A DNA stretch of 64,000 nt from Anaspis maculata. Its lineage: Eukaryota; Arthropoda; Insecta; Coleoptera; Scraptiidae. The stretch spans positions 22,398,635 through 22,462,634 of the forward strand of contig OX421967.1 in NCBI GenBank assembly GCA_949128115.1, written 5' to 3'. Position 1 is the first letter of the stretch; the number at the start of each line of letters is the position of its first letter. A model generated the notes under the pieces. It searched no databases and had not been told where the DNA came from. It was given only the letters and a program-made list of their open reading frames with translations. The position numbers and the translations under genes were made by a program. This document shows, piece after piece, positions 33,779 through 44,509 of the stretch.

Positions 33779-35198
33779 CAGGGTGTTTGCAAACTTGAAG
33801 TAGGAAATTGAACAGCAGGTAGCGAAATGCCCCAAAAGTGCTAGAACAATTTTAGAAAAAGGTATGATTTTTATTTTTGGAAATATGGAGGGTTAAAAGG
33901 TGTTCCTTCGACCCCTTCTTCTTTCGTTATTTTGTAAGAATTTATAAAACTCTTTTGGTCAGACCAAAAAGTAAATTTTTCTAACTTTGGAATTCATTTT
34001 GTAATTTTGTTTAGAGTACAAAGTGAGTCAAATCCTAAAAATCTATTTTTCCTCAAAAATGCTCGTGAAAAGTTAATAACATTTATGTAGAGCAGCAAAA
34101 AACACAAATAGTTCCCATATGGAATTTTCTGCATGCATTTTTGAAGAAAACTGCATTATCAGGATTTTCTGTTCACCTTTGTGGTATTCCCCCTTTGTTT
34201 TGTTTGTATGTTGGTACCTGGAGTAGGTACGGTCGTTGACGTTCGTAGCGTTTGCCGCAGGGAGAGGGAGATGGCGCTGCGCTAGGCCAGCCGGGCGAGC
34301 AGCAGCCGCGGGCAGAAAAAGAGGAGAGGAGAATCAGCTGTGGTGAAGAACACGTGATTTTCAGTGCATCAAGAGTGCGTGGTTTTTACAACTCTAAGGT
34401 CGGTCTTTCTTTGATTATTGTACCGTAGTTTTGGCTTCCACCCACTCACCAAATCATGCATTTCGATACCTATTTTGTCCGCGAAATTATTGTAAATAAC
34501 ACGGCATTCTTTGTTCTCTTTGTTTTCAACGGGCTTGCATAACCCGCAGTTTTTCCTCTTGGGAATCAAGGTGCTTCGCACTGCTTTGAATTTTGTGTCA
34601 TTCATCTCAATCGCAAAAGGCAAAAGCCGTAAATCTAGTGGGTGTGCTTTTTACGCACTCATGACGTGACCTCAAGGCCGCGCTATCGCGCGTACTTCGA
34701 GGTTTCATTATTGGTTTCTTTTCCACAAGTTACGTCACAAACAGTAAGACGACAAAAAGAAACTCCGCTACGCCCAAATCAGCCGCTAAGTGGAGAACAG
34801 TACTTTTGATGATTCATTCTAATTTCATTGTTCATTGTCGGGTTATACCTAAGAGTAAACGAAGGAAAGAAGACTTGCACGCTTCTCCGTGTCCTGGGGG
34901 GGGGGGTTCCACCTGCTCGTATGAATCTGTCTTGTTGAGTCTACTAACTTTTCCTTATTTGGGGGGAAATTATGTAAAATGACGAAGAGAGGGCCATAGG
35001 TTGGCTCGAGTCGATTTTCTTGTATTTACTGTTATTTCTTGTATGTAATTACTGTTTACTAACCATTGTTCTGTTTTGAATGTATGTATGTATCTGTGGG
35101 GTTTTTGATGGGTAACTGCTGGGGAATTTCGGGCGAATGCGTTATAGATACTTCTTTCTTCCGTTTGCTTACAAGGGTATGACCAACTCCAACTTCTC

Positions 35199-35430
35199 TA
35201 CTTATTTATCTCTCACCTGTCTCTTGTTTATTCATTTACCAGTTTATCTTTTATTTGTTTCTTGTTTATTTACCTACACCTTTACTTATCGTTTGTTTCT
35301 TGTTCGTTTATCTACACCATTACTTATCGTTTGTTTCTTGCTGATTTATCCATTTGCTTACTTATCATTTGTTTCTTGCTGATTTATGTATTTGTTTACC
35401 AATCGTTTCTTCATTGTTTACTCATCTATC
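35199..35430 (+). repeat. Minisatellite inside LTR copy A (~40-bp unit)
   Basis: Repeats of ATTTGTTTCTTG followed by .T.ATTTA and C.TACTTAT; about five to six degenerate units. A longer version is in LTR copy B at about 46808-47065. Confidence 0.7.
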
Positions 35431-36181
35431 AATTTGACTTCTTTTGTTTGAAAATTGAAAAAATTAATTGCTGAGCGTAAAGTTTTCTTTTGTTGTTACG
35501 TAAATAACTTGTAAACGAAGCAAAGAGGTTCAAGCCCCGATTCACGCTGACTTGATCAATGCATTACTGGAGTGACTTCTCTGTCATTTCATCAAGACTC
35601 ATTCACACTTGACTTTTATTCAGATCATTTGGGAAGGGATTTTTCAGCAATCAACCAGGCAATACGCATGGGTTTCTTTGACGTGTTCTTCCCATGTGTG
35701 CCTGTCAGCGAATACGTCACTTTTCCTTTGCGATCAAATTGACAGTTTAACATGTTTCATGATTTCTTGTTTTGTTTTGTTGACCTGATTTTGTATTCAT
35801 TTTATTGTTGTAAATTCCTGCATTGTCTGAATAATTTGTAATGACTTTTCTTGTTTCATTTGTTTGTGTCTTGTTGTTCTTCATTCATGTTGTGTCATTT
35901 TATCACTGTCAATTTCTTGTTGTTATGTTTTGAGAAAAGAAACAAATTCATTTAAAACTTTGCAATTGATTTTCAATAAACATTCATTTTTCCTGCATTT
36001 CATTCGCGTTTCATTCAAGAATCAAACCTCATCCCCCACGACACATTCTGAGTAAGAAATCAACACAACGTAGGTAAAATGTAAACAACGTGGGGAAAGG
36101 AAGAAACACGACGATCACAGCCGAACTTCGAAAACGGGGTCACACTACAGAATGATGCCGAGACCTTGGTACACTACAGAA

Positions 36182-36199
36182 TGGTGCCGTGACCAGGAT
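36182..36199 (+). promoter_or_regulatory. Primer-binding-site-like motif (tRNA-His type)
   Basis: TGGTGCCGTGACCAGGAT matches the complement of the 3' end of metazoan tRNA-His (TGGTGCCGTGACTCGGAT, from general knowledge) at 16 of 18 positions. In an intact element this would follow directly after the 5' LTR; here it sits just before the end of what looks like the LTR. A weaker copy (TGATGCCGAGACC) lies at about 36153. Confidence 0.55.
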
Positions 36200-36509
36200 A
36201 CACTACAGCAATAACATCGGAAAAGGGGGTTACACTACACCCTGTATAGTAAATAAAATTACAAAACACATGCAAAGGTTCAAAAGCATTGCTTTTTGGT
36301 CTGGAGTTTACTAAAATCTTTCAAAATAACGAAAATAGAGGGGGTCGAAGGACCTATCATTTTAACCCCTCATTGTTTTAAAAATAAAAGCCCTAAATTT
36401 CTCTCAACATTTTTCTGATCCTTTTGAAGCATTTCCCTAACTGCGGTTCAATGTTATACCCCAAGTTTGCGAACACCCTGTATATCCAGTTCACTTTTTG
36501 AAATTTTCA

Positions 36510-36725
36510 GTAGACTAGCTGTCACCGGCGCCGGCAAGCCATCGCCTGGGTGACAGCATTGGTTGAAAATTAGCCAGGAAATTTGTTTCACTGACACCGG
36601 ACAAGTGGAAAGGGAATTGTATACATGATGTTGCTTTTTCGGTTTTGTAGGTGGATGTCAGGTTTTCCCTTTGCGAGTTCAATAATTTTATGCATGTTCG
36701 TCGATAGTGTCTTGGTCAGATGAAG
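36510..36725 (-). repeat. Composite repeat copy 2, block B (inverted)
   Basis: Reverse complement of 24926-25141: GTAGACTAGCTGTCACCGGC at its left end, GTCGATAGT.T.TTGGTCAGATGAAG at its right end. It stops matching right after AGATGAAG, and unrelated inverted repeats follow. Confidence 0.72.
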
Positions 36726-36839
36726 TTTTCCAAGAGGCGTGAACAATTGATTGTGTAAGAGTAACATGAACTCGAGGAAATGTGAGAAAATTTGTTTTTC
36801 GCGTGTTTTGAAATTTTTGCCTTGATAGACTGGTACAAA

Positions 36840-39800
36840 AATTTGAAAAAAGGCCTCAAATTACCTCCTAGAGGCATTTCATATAACATTTTGGTAACAA
36901 GTGTTTCTAGACTAAATAGAGCCTTCTGAATCTGAAAATGCTTGTTACCAAGGCAAAATATTGACCGGAAGTAAGATACACACGATAGTTGAAGATGGCG
37001 TCCAATGAGGCGAAACGGATTGTTTTCTGCCGTATCTTTTTAACCGCTTCACCGATTAAACGCAAATTTTATACAGATAGTTCTTAGGTACGTGTCCATG
37101 ACTTGATGAAGAAGAACTTCAACACAAGTATCCAGTGGCGTAGATACTGGTTGGTCGACTTCTCTTCTTGTTCTAATTTTTAAGCTGCTGTAAATTTTCT
37201 AAAATGACCATAACTTTGAATTCTGAATCAAATTTTGATACTTAGATTTTCTAGCGAAATTTGAGATATACTGGTCAACCTGTGGAATGGAACACTATGA
37301 GTGGATGAGGAATAAAAATTATTGTGGAATAAAAAAAAATTATTAAATTTTGTAACAGAGACATTCTGAAAGACATTCATCCACTTCTATGATCGGTTGC
37401 CACCGGCCAATATTACTCTCATGGAATGTCCATTTCTTCACTTGCATGATTTGCATCACTCAACTTCGTCTTATATTCAAACATCATGCTGGTGAAGAAA
37501 TGAGGATCTTTTTTTTCCACTCGCTGTATGATGACTACGCCTCATGATGCCAAACACGGCTTCGAACCTGAAAACACGCTTTTGTATCGAAAAACACTAT
37601 TTCACGCAAGAGGACCTTCGTGGTATTGACTTATTCATTATCTCACAATGAGTCCTATTTCTTACAGCTCAAGACTGACATAGACACCTGTGGATAAAAG
37701 GCTCGAAAATTTTTGTCTGCGGCTGTTGAGAAACCGGAGTCGCTTCCTCCCACCCAGCAATGCCATACAGCTTCACATGACAAAAAGCCATTATCAGGCA
37801 CGGTCCACTCTGGAGATTACCATAATACTGATCACTATTTACTCGTGTCTCCAAATCGGAGCTTCCGGCTGCAAAACAAACTGGTGGGACTTCGAATTGC
37901 TCTTACAGAAAGTCTGGCATGAAATGCCTGAAACTCTGCAAATGCAAGGATTCTGCCTCAACAACCACAAAAAAAATTAATGGGTCAAACTATTGCTTCA
38001 TCAACTGTTTTTTTTTTGACTGCATACTAGTCCTGTTGAATACTACTTAATTTTCCTGAATCTAAAAAGTGCTCTTGTGTTGATACTAGGTCAACGTTGG
38101 CTGTTGAAAAGATTCTTATTGGCAAGGCTCTGAGCAGGTCTGTCAACTAGGTTTCTTTCAATCGAACTAGTTTCTATTATTCTCTAAAATGGTTAAGAAT
38201 CTAAACTGCGCACAAATTGAAGTGACAATTTTATTTTGGGACGTTTTTTCAAATGATCATAACTTTTTGAAAAATGATCGGAATCTGAAGCAGCTTGCAC
38301 TGTTGTGAGGATCCATTCTTCTATTTTGTGAGCCACATATATTCAAGCCACTCAAAGTGAAGGTATATCTCATACAGGATGATGCACAAAGGCGTGCAAC
38401 TTTCTGCTTTTTTCATCTTGCACCGGAATTTTTCACGTCATGCTGTATAAACAAATGTGACTGCGTCTTGTAGCCTGTAGTATCTGCAACTCATAACTGT
38501 TTAGGTTTTCACTCTACGTTATGTACTTCAAGAGATATGATTTTTCTTGTTCAAAAGTACCAATTTTTTTATAAAAGAGTATTAATTGTACGAAACATTT
38601 TGTTAATTGAACGATAATCATCTCAAGATGGGATGATTTGTTGTCTCTTCAGGGACCATACATTTGATTGTCAATGATAGCAAAGAAATGAGACATACAG
38701 GGTGATGGGAGAAGACTGCGTTTTTTCTTGGCGCAGCGCAGGCAGGAATGGTTATATCACTCGGTACAGGTACTTGGATTGACTGTATCTTGTAGCTTGT
38801 AGTATCTGTAACTCGTAACAGGTTCTCTTTTTACTTTGCATAACGTGAGTACCTCGGTGAGTACCATTGGTCAACCGTCCGAGTCGCATGCTGCATGTCC
38901 AATGTCCATGTCCATGTTCACCTGTCAACCCGATGAACTTGCGGTCACAAGATTATTCCAGGGCACTTGAAGGTCTGCGGGTCCGCAGTCAACTTTTGTG
39001 CCGTGATTTATTATGGTACAGGCCAAAATCTGAACTTCTTTTATGTGTCCCAATACAGGTCCATGGTCCCAATCTTCTTGAACCTTGATCCGATTACCAA
39101 CAATTGCAAAAATCCATTGCCTAGATACAAAGATACGACTTTTTATTGTTAGCTCTTTGTTGGTGACAGTTTCATGTGACGGAATTGTTGCCGTTGAACA
39201 GATTGCAAATTGGTATTTTTTACGAAAAAAATCATATTTCCGTCCATGTATAATGTAGAGTGGAAAAGTAAACGGGTCTGTATTACAGATACTACAGGCT
39301 ACAAGATGCGCTTACGTTCGTATATACAGGATGACGTGAAAATTTCCTGTGCTAGGATAAAAAGAGCAGTACTTTGCATGCCCTTTTGTATCACCCTGTA
39401 TGAGGCATTCCTCTGCTTTGAATGACTTGGATATGTATGGTTGAAGAAAATAGAACAATGTATCTTCAAAATAGTGCGAGCTGTTTCAGACTCCGATCAT
39501 TTTTCAAAAAGTTATCGACATTTGAAAAAACCTCCAAAAATAAAATTGTCACTTCATTTTGTGCGCAGTTTATTTTAAACTGTATATTCTCCCTATTCGA
39601 GATCTACGAATAGGCAAAAACTGAAGGCTGAAACCATCAATGGGTTGCAAGTGCTGATGGTGTTTGGATAGAGTGACGAGAGAAGTACAGTTTCTGAATA
39701 AATTCGTATCTGGGTTGAATTCTGGACTTCGCAGTATTCCAGAAGGCCAAGCTATGCTTGAAAATTTCAGTTTCTACTCTTTTTTTACTTCTTTGTGATC

Positions 39801-40820
39801 CAATGGTTATATCTTTGCACAAGGAATGTGTGATCAAAATTCTTACATGGCTTATCACGCTTGAGTACCTTACACTTATAAATCTTATATAGATGAGCAT
39901 TTTGTTTCAAATCTATCAGGAATTTCTTCTCATGCGAAGGCTGCGTAAAGTGAATTTTTCACCCGATAATTTTACAGTTTCCGCAGTAAAACCAATATTC
40001 TGGTAAAACCACCAAACAAAAAGCCATGTTTTTGCATTTATAGGTAGCAAGAATGCTCTCTCTACAATTCACAACGGTAAAAAGCTGAAATTGAGCTACA
40101 TAAAGGTTATAATGCCAAATATGGAGCAAGTGTGTCTGAGTTATCGGTCGAAAATTAAAGTCACTTTTGGCCTTGCAAACAAATCTACTTTCAGATCTTG
40201 TAGAAATGAAAGGCTCATACAGCCCATCATTTTCATATGTTGCTTACTTGTAGCTAATGATTCACGTTATAGTTTCTACAGCATTACCCATGACAAAGAT
40301 ACATGAGTTGACTAAAGTTCAGAAGAAAAAACGTTGAAAAACATGTTTTTTTTGTACAAAACTACTTTAAAATTGCCTCTAATCGAGATGTGGAGCCATT
40401 AGTTGAGTTCTAAATGTGGAAAATAGTTGGAAACGACACCAAACTTGGCAATATTGATCCAAAATCAGCAAAATTAGAAAATCACTAACACAGGCCAAAA
40501 AGCCTCCGGCTAGACTCAGTCTGCCCTCCCTTTAGACTTAGTGACACTTGGCTTGTCAGTTTAGTACGTAATGAACCTGGTGGATCGATATGGGGTGTGT
40601 TCGAGCTCACATCAGTGACAGGTTGAAATTTCGGAATTTTTATTGTTGATTTCACCCCCCCCCTCCCCCATTGCAGCTTTCCTGTCAAAATTTCGAGTTG
40701 GTAACAGGCATTTTCGTATTCAGCTCAGCGAGGCCCAAATACCTCAGAATGCCTTGTTACCAAAATGTTATATGAAATGCTTCTTGCATATGATTTTTTG
40801 AAAAATATTTCTAGTCTATG
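36840..40820. repeat. Outer inverted repeat, ~140-bp arms, 4-kb span
   Basis: CATTTCATATAACATTTTGG with TAACAAG at 36878 is mirrored by CTTGTTACCAAAATGTTATA with TGAAATGC at 40754; AAAATGC.TGTTACCAA is mirrored as well. The arms are about 36840-36975 and 40672-40820. Between them lie mostly unassigned DNA and the nested inverted repeat at 38202-39572. This could be one large foldback element or two opposed copies of a short repeat. Confidence 0.6.
38202..39572. repeat. Nested inverted repeat with an extra partial copy
   Basis: The left arm (about 38202-38578) and right arm (about 39208-39572) pair: AAACTGCGCAC.AAATGAAGTGACAATTTTATTTT at the outer edge, TTTTTGAAAAATGATCGGA.TCTGAA.CAG further in, and CAGGATGA.G...CTTGTAGCCTGTAGTATCTG deeper. 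A third, partial copy in left-arm orientation lies at about 38698-38850 (TATCTTGTAGCTTGTAGTATCTG). No target duplication or transposase seen. Confidence 0.65.
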
Positions 40821-40969
40821 ACTTGTAGGGTTCTATTGTAAACCAAATGCATGTCTTTGAGAGTAGTGTCTGGTCTGTGGAGAGTTGTTGGGGAAAATTG
40901 AGACACTATTATACTTTGTTCATGAATATGTATTTCTACTTTTGTTCAAGGTATCTAACTTTTGAAAAC

Positions 40970-41165
40970 CCAATGAAATCGTTGAAAAAAGCAAGAGTTC
41001 AATACGGCGCTCTAAACTGCCAAAATGCCGACAAATGCATTTCGATTGTCCATATTGACTAAAGTATTTGTTCAAAATCTCAATATAATCTGTTGAAAAA
41101 TGCAAGAGTGCAACATCGCGGACTCTTGAATTGTCAAAAATTGAAATTTGACAGATGCATTTAGA
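40970..41165 (-). repeat. Composite repeat copy 2, remnant of the monomer array
   Basis: One and a half to two monomers of the 22840-24720 array, inverted: GTTGAAAAAAGCAAGAGTTC near 40980 and GTTGAAAAATGCAAGAGTGC near 41092, each followed by ACAAATGCATTTCGATTG or GACAGATGCATTT. They best match the last monomers (24540-24700) of copy 1. Confidence 0.75.
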
Positions 41166-41176
41166 CAAATTTTGAG

Positions 41177-42958
41177 AAAGGACCCCGCACGATTCTTATG
41201 GAAAATGGGTCTCGGTCAAATTCCCTGATTTTCTTATATGTTGTAGCCCAATTTGACACAAGCCAAAAACCATCGTCCGTTACCCAAAAAAATTGACAGT
41301 TTTTTTTCTATAAGGGGTTGAAAATGGGTTATTTCAAGGTAAAAAAATATGTTCCAACGTAAGTGAGAACATTTCAACGTCCTTTTCAACACATATGGCT
41401 CATGACAATTCCCTTTTTCTTTTGTGAAAAAATCAACCCCCTCCCTCACCCCCAACCCTTACTTGTGAGTATCAAATTCGAAATTACGTTTGAAAGTCAT
41501 GCAGATAGTTCTATTTTGTCGAATTATCAATTTTGGCACAAATTTTTTTTCCAATCCCCAGATAGGGGGTGGGGTTGAAAAAAAAAACCATCGGTCAATT
41601 CGACTGAATTTCTGATATTGTGCTTTACCAGTTACGCTAAACAAGATTACCAAGGGAAAACTCATTCGTATGACCAGTTTCCACCCCACAGAGGGTTGAA
41701 GTTGACTATAATGACGCATAAAACATTCTTCCATGTCATAAACCAAATGAATGGAAATAGTGGACTTTCATATCATCTTGTTTCGTAAAAATGTCTATTC
41801 TCCAAAAATACTTTCAATCCCGTCCTTCATCCCCTATCCCTGTTTCTGAACATCATATTCGAAACAAATATTGGAATTCATATCAATTTTTATTTCATCC
41901 TTCAAATAGTCGCAGTAGCTAGAATAAGAGTGTGACATAATATTTTGCTTTGATTGAACAGCTTTCGCTCCAAATGACATAAAATTCTTCAATCTAAACT
42001 ATAAGTAAAGGTGTATCCGAACAAAAGAAAAAAGTTAGGAACTATGTAGGTACAGGTAAACATAATTAACCTGCTGTAAAGTTGAGACTTGATAGGAGCA
42101 CCAATATTTTTAATAATAATCCAGGCAAAAAATCATTCAATCAAATGTATGTCTCACCCTGCTGTAAGGGTGCTAACATAAGCATAATAGTGAAAGTGAA
42201 TTTTGAGAGGGGATTCACAATCAGATGCAGAGAATCCGACCGTAGACCTTCTCCTTCATTTTCAAGATTTATTTCGAATATGATGTTCAGAAACAAGGAT
42301 AAGGGATGAGGGACGGGGTTGAATTTATTTTTTAAGGATAGACATTTTTACAAAACAAGATGATATGAAAGTCCACTATTTCCATTCATTTTGTTTATGA
42401 CATGGAAGAATGTTTTATGAGTCATTATAGTCAACTTCAACCCTCTGTGGGGTGGAAACTGGTCATACGAATGAGTTTTCCCTTGGTGATCTTATTTAGC
42501 GTAACTGGTAAAGCACAATATCAGAAATTCAGCCGAATTGACCGATGGTTTTTTTTTCAACCCCACCCCCTATTTGGGGGTTGGAAAAAAAAATTGTGGC
42601 AAAATTAGTAATTCGACAAAATAGAACTATCTGCATGACTTTCAAACGTAATTTCGAATTTGATACTCACAAGTAGGGGTTGGGGGTGAGGGAGGGGGTT
42701 GATTTTTTCACAAAAGAAAAAGGGAATTGTCATGAGCCATATGTGTTAAAAAGGACGTTGAAATGTTCTCACTTACGTTGGAACATATTTTTTTACCTTG
42801 AAATAACCCATTTCCAACCCCTTATAGAAAAAAAACTGTCCATTTTTTTGGGTAACGGACGATGGTTTTTGGCTCGTGTCAAATTGGGCTACAACATATA
42901 AAAAAATTAGGGAATTTGACCGAGACCCATTTCCCATAAGAATCGTGCGGGGTCCTTT
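41177..42958. mobile_element. Foldback element with ~690-bp near-identical arms
   Basis: Begins AAAGGACCCCGCACGATTCT and ends with the exact reverse complement AGAATCGTGCGGGGTCCTTT. The arms (41177-about 41868 and about 42268-42958) are nearly identical: the 73-codon frame 41234-41455 on the minus strand and 42680-42901 on the plus strand encode the same peptide except one Cys/Arg difference. The ~400-bp centre is unique and AT-rich. No transposase domain is recognised in that peptide or elsewhere. It is inserted between the monomer remnant and block A of composite repeat copy 2. No clear target duplication. Confidence 0.85.
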
Positions 42959-42959
42959 G

Positions 42960-43515
42960 ACAAGAAAAGCTCAGCAACAAGGACTCACATCAAAACACGG
43001 ACCCTTTCTAGAGATTTGGCCACAAGGTCCGATGGAATTAACATGGATTTCGTAGAAAACAAGACCTGACAAGAAACCCCTGTAACCGACATGAAATGTG
43101 CTTTGGAGAACTAAAAAGGCCCCTTTCTCGAAATGACGCTGCCAACGTCTGGCCCGGCCTGGGAAATTTGATCAAAGTTCCGTCGAATTTGAAGGAGATT
43201 TTGGGTCGTGACGTCTGGTAGACGCTCAAAAGTCTCCTCTAGACCACAATTTAATTTTGCACGCTCACACGGTACGTTTTTTCCAAAAACACTGTTCAAA
43301 TGTCCAAGCGTTGTGTCTTTTCAAAATCGAGAGAATAATGAAATTTTTGATAAATCTTCACAAATACGAAGCAAATTTTGGAAATTTCCCATCGTCAACT
43401 TGGAATGCGGTTCGTTTGCGATAATTTGAAGAAAAAAAAATACCTCACCAAAATCCGACGTCTGGTTTCTACAAATTTCAACGCCTGGTTGTTTTGGTTC
43501 CCGGCAGCAGTTACA
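42960..43515 (-). repeat. Composite repeat copy 2, block A (inverted)
   Basis: Reverse complement of 21733-22645 with several deletions (about 560 bp against 910). Shared words are listed under copy 1. It ends near 43515 with GGTTCC.GGCAGCAGTTA, mirrored by TAACCGCTGAGAGAACC near 21738. Confidence 0.7.
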
Positions 43516-43707
43516 TTAAGGTGAATGAATTTTTGGATGAAAAAAGTGACAAGCTCGAGGACAACACTACGGCTGATGGCATCTAAAAAGTTTTGGAGCG
43601 AAACTATCAGCGACCATCAGCCAGCCGTATCGCCTTAGTGCGGCTGATAGTAATTTTTTTTTGCTTCAAAAAGTTATCCCACTGGAAATAAAAGTGAACG
43701 GGATATA

Positions 43708-44335
43708 CAGGATGTCCCAGCTAAAACAATCCCATGCGATTTTCTCAGAAAATATCAAGGCAACAAAAAAAAATTTCAATTGGGGGGAAGCCTGAACTTT
43801 TAGCTTTCTTTTGAGGGGCGCCGATGTTTGTAGGCTATTCCAAGAAAATGGAATTTGAATCTGGCGAGTCACAAGAATTCAAAAATTCATGACCGACAAA
43901 ACAGAATACTTCAGATGAAAAAAAATCCTCTTCCTCTGGGCTTTCAATTAATGTGTCGCCATGTCTGTACCTGGCCCAATAAGCCAGAAATTCTGCCTCA
44001 AAGTCTAGCAAACACTATAATCGGAATTCATAACGACGTCACCGATCTCACACTTGTTGATTTTCACATCAGCCAGTATTCATTGCTATGGAGAATCCAG
44101 GTATGTTGAGTGAAAAAGTGCTAGTAACGGCTGGTGTTATAATCAACAAGTGTGTGATCGGTGACGTCACGGATTCCGATTATTGTGTTTGCTGGACTTT
44201 GAGGCAGAATTTCTGGCTTATTGGGCCAGGTACAGACATCAGCGACACATCAATGGAAAGCCCAGAGAAACAGCTTTTTTTTTATCTGAAGTATTTTGTT
44301 TTATCGGTCATGAATTTTCGAATTCTTTTGACTTG
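43708..44335. mobile_element. CAGGATG-type foldback element, right end lost
   Basis: Begins CAGGATGTCCCAGCTAAAAC after TA (43706-43707). Left and right arms pair around about 44080: CAACAAGTGTG.GATCGGTGACGTCA on the right (near 44144) mirrors TGACGTC-ACCGATC.CACACTTGTTG on the left (near 44036). The match to the outer arm stops near 44333, inside TTCGAATTCTT, so the terminal ~170 bp are missing. ORFs here (43855-44109, 44088-44336) are repeat-derived. Confidence 0.72.
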
Positions 44336-44509
44336 ACAGACGCCGTTTTGTTTCTGGTGAGGCAGAGTTGTCACATTTGACAAGCACTCTCACTGTCATC
44401 ATCTCAGCAGTCATAATGGTTTTAGTGGCGCCAGGAACTTCCTTCGCATGATAAATCATTGAATTAAAAAATACTCAAATACCCAATGAAACGGAGACGT
44501 GTAACTGTA

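Larger units (their letters stand above)
34180..36239 (+). mobile_element. Solo LTR of a BEL/Pao-like retrotransposon, copy A
   Basis: Starts TGTGGTATTCCCCCTT and ends GGGGGTTACACTACA, typical TG...CA LTR ends. Palindrome-arm sequence resumes directly on both sides, which shows the insertion limits. A second copy lies at 45101-47871. Inside are GGCGCTGCGCTAGGC near 34272, a ~40-bp minisatellite (35199-35430) and a T-rich stretch with AATAAACATTCATTT near 35976. Near the 3' end the LTR-terminus word .CACTACA recurs at 36142, 36171, 36200 and 36232, twice followed by GAATG.TGCCG. No coding domain, so it is a solo LTR. The small minus-strand ORF at 34369-34623 has no counterpart frame in copy B. 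No clean target duplication was found. Confidence 0.68.
33779..36480. mobile_element. CAGGGTG-family foldback element, split by a solo LTR
   Basis: Begins CAGGGTGTTTGCAAACTTG and ends with the near reverse complement CAAGTTTGCGAACACCCTG, with TA at 33777-33778 and 36481-36482. The arms (about 33779-34030 and 36240-36480) pair, for example GGTCGAA near 36337 against TTCGACC near 33906. The left side continues with GTGAGTCAAATCCTAAAAATC and TATGTAGAGCA, resembling the interior of the element at 15654. A BEL/Pao-like LTR (34180-36239) is inserted. No transposase ORF. Confidence 0.8.

Noticed and set aside
34369..34623. 84-codon minus-strand ORF with normal-looking composition inside LTR copy A
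   Set aside because: The matching sequence in LTR copy B (about 45300-45560) has stops and frameshifts, so there is no sign that the frame is maintained.
35137..35474. ORFs rich in Leu/Phe/Tyr that look like membrane proteins
   Set aside because: They translate the T-rich minisatellite of the LTR (ATTTGTTTCTTG units).
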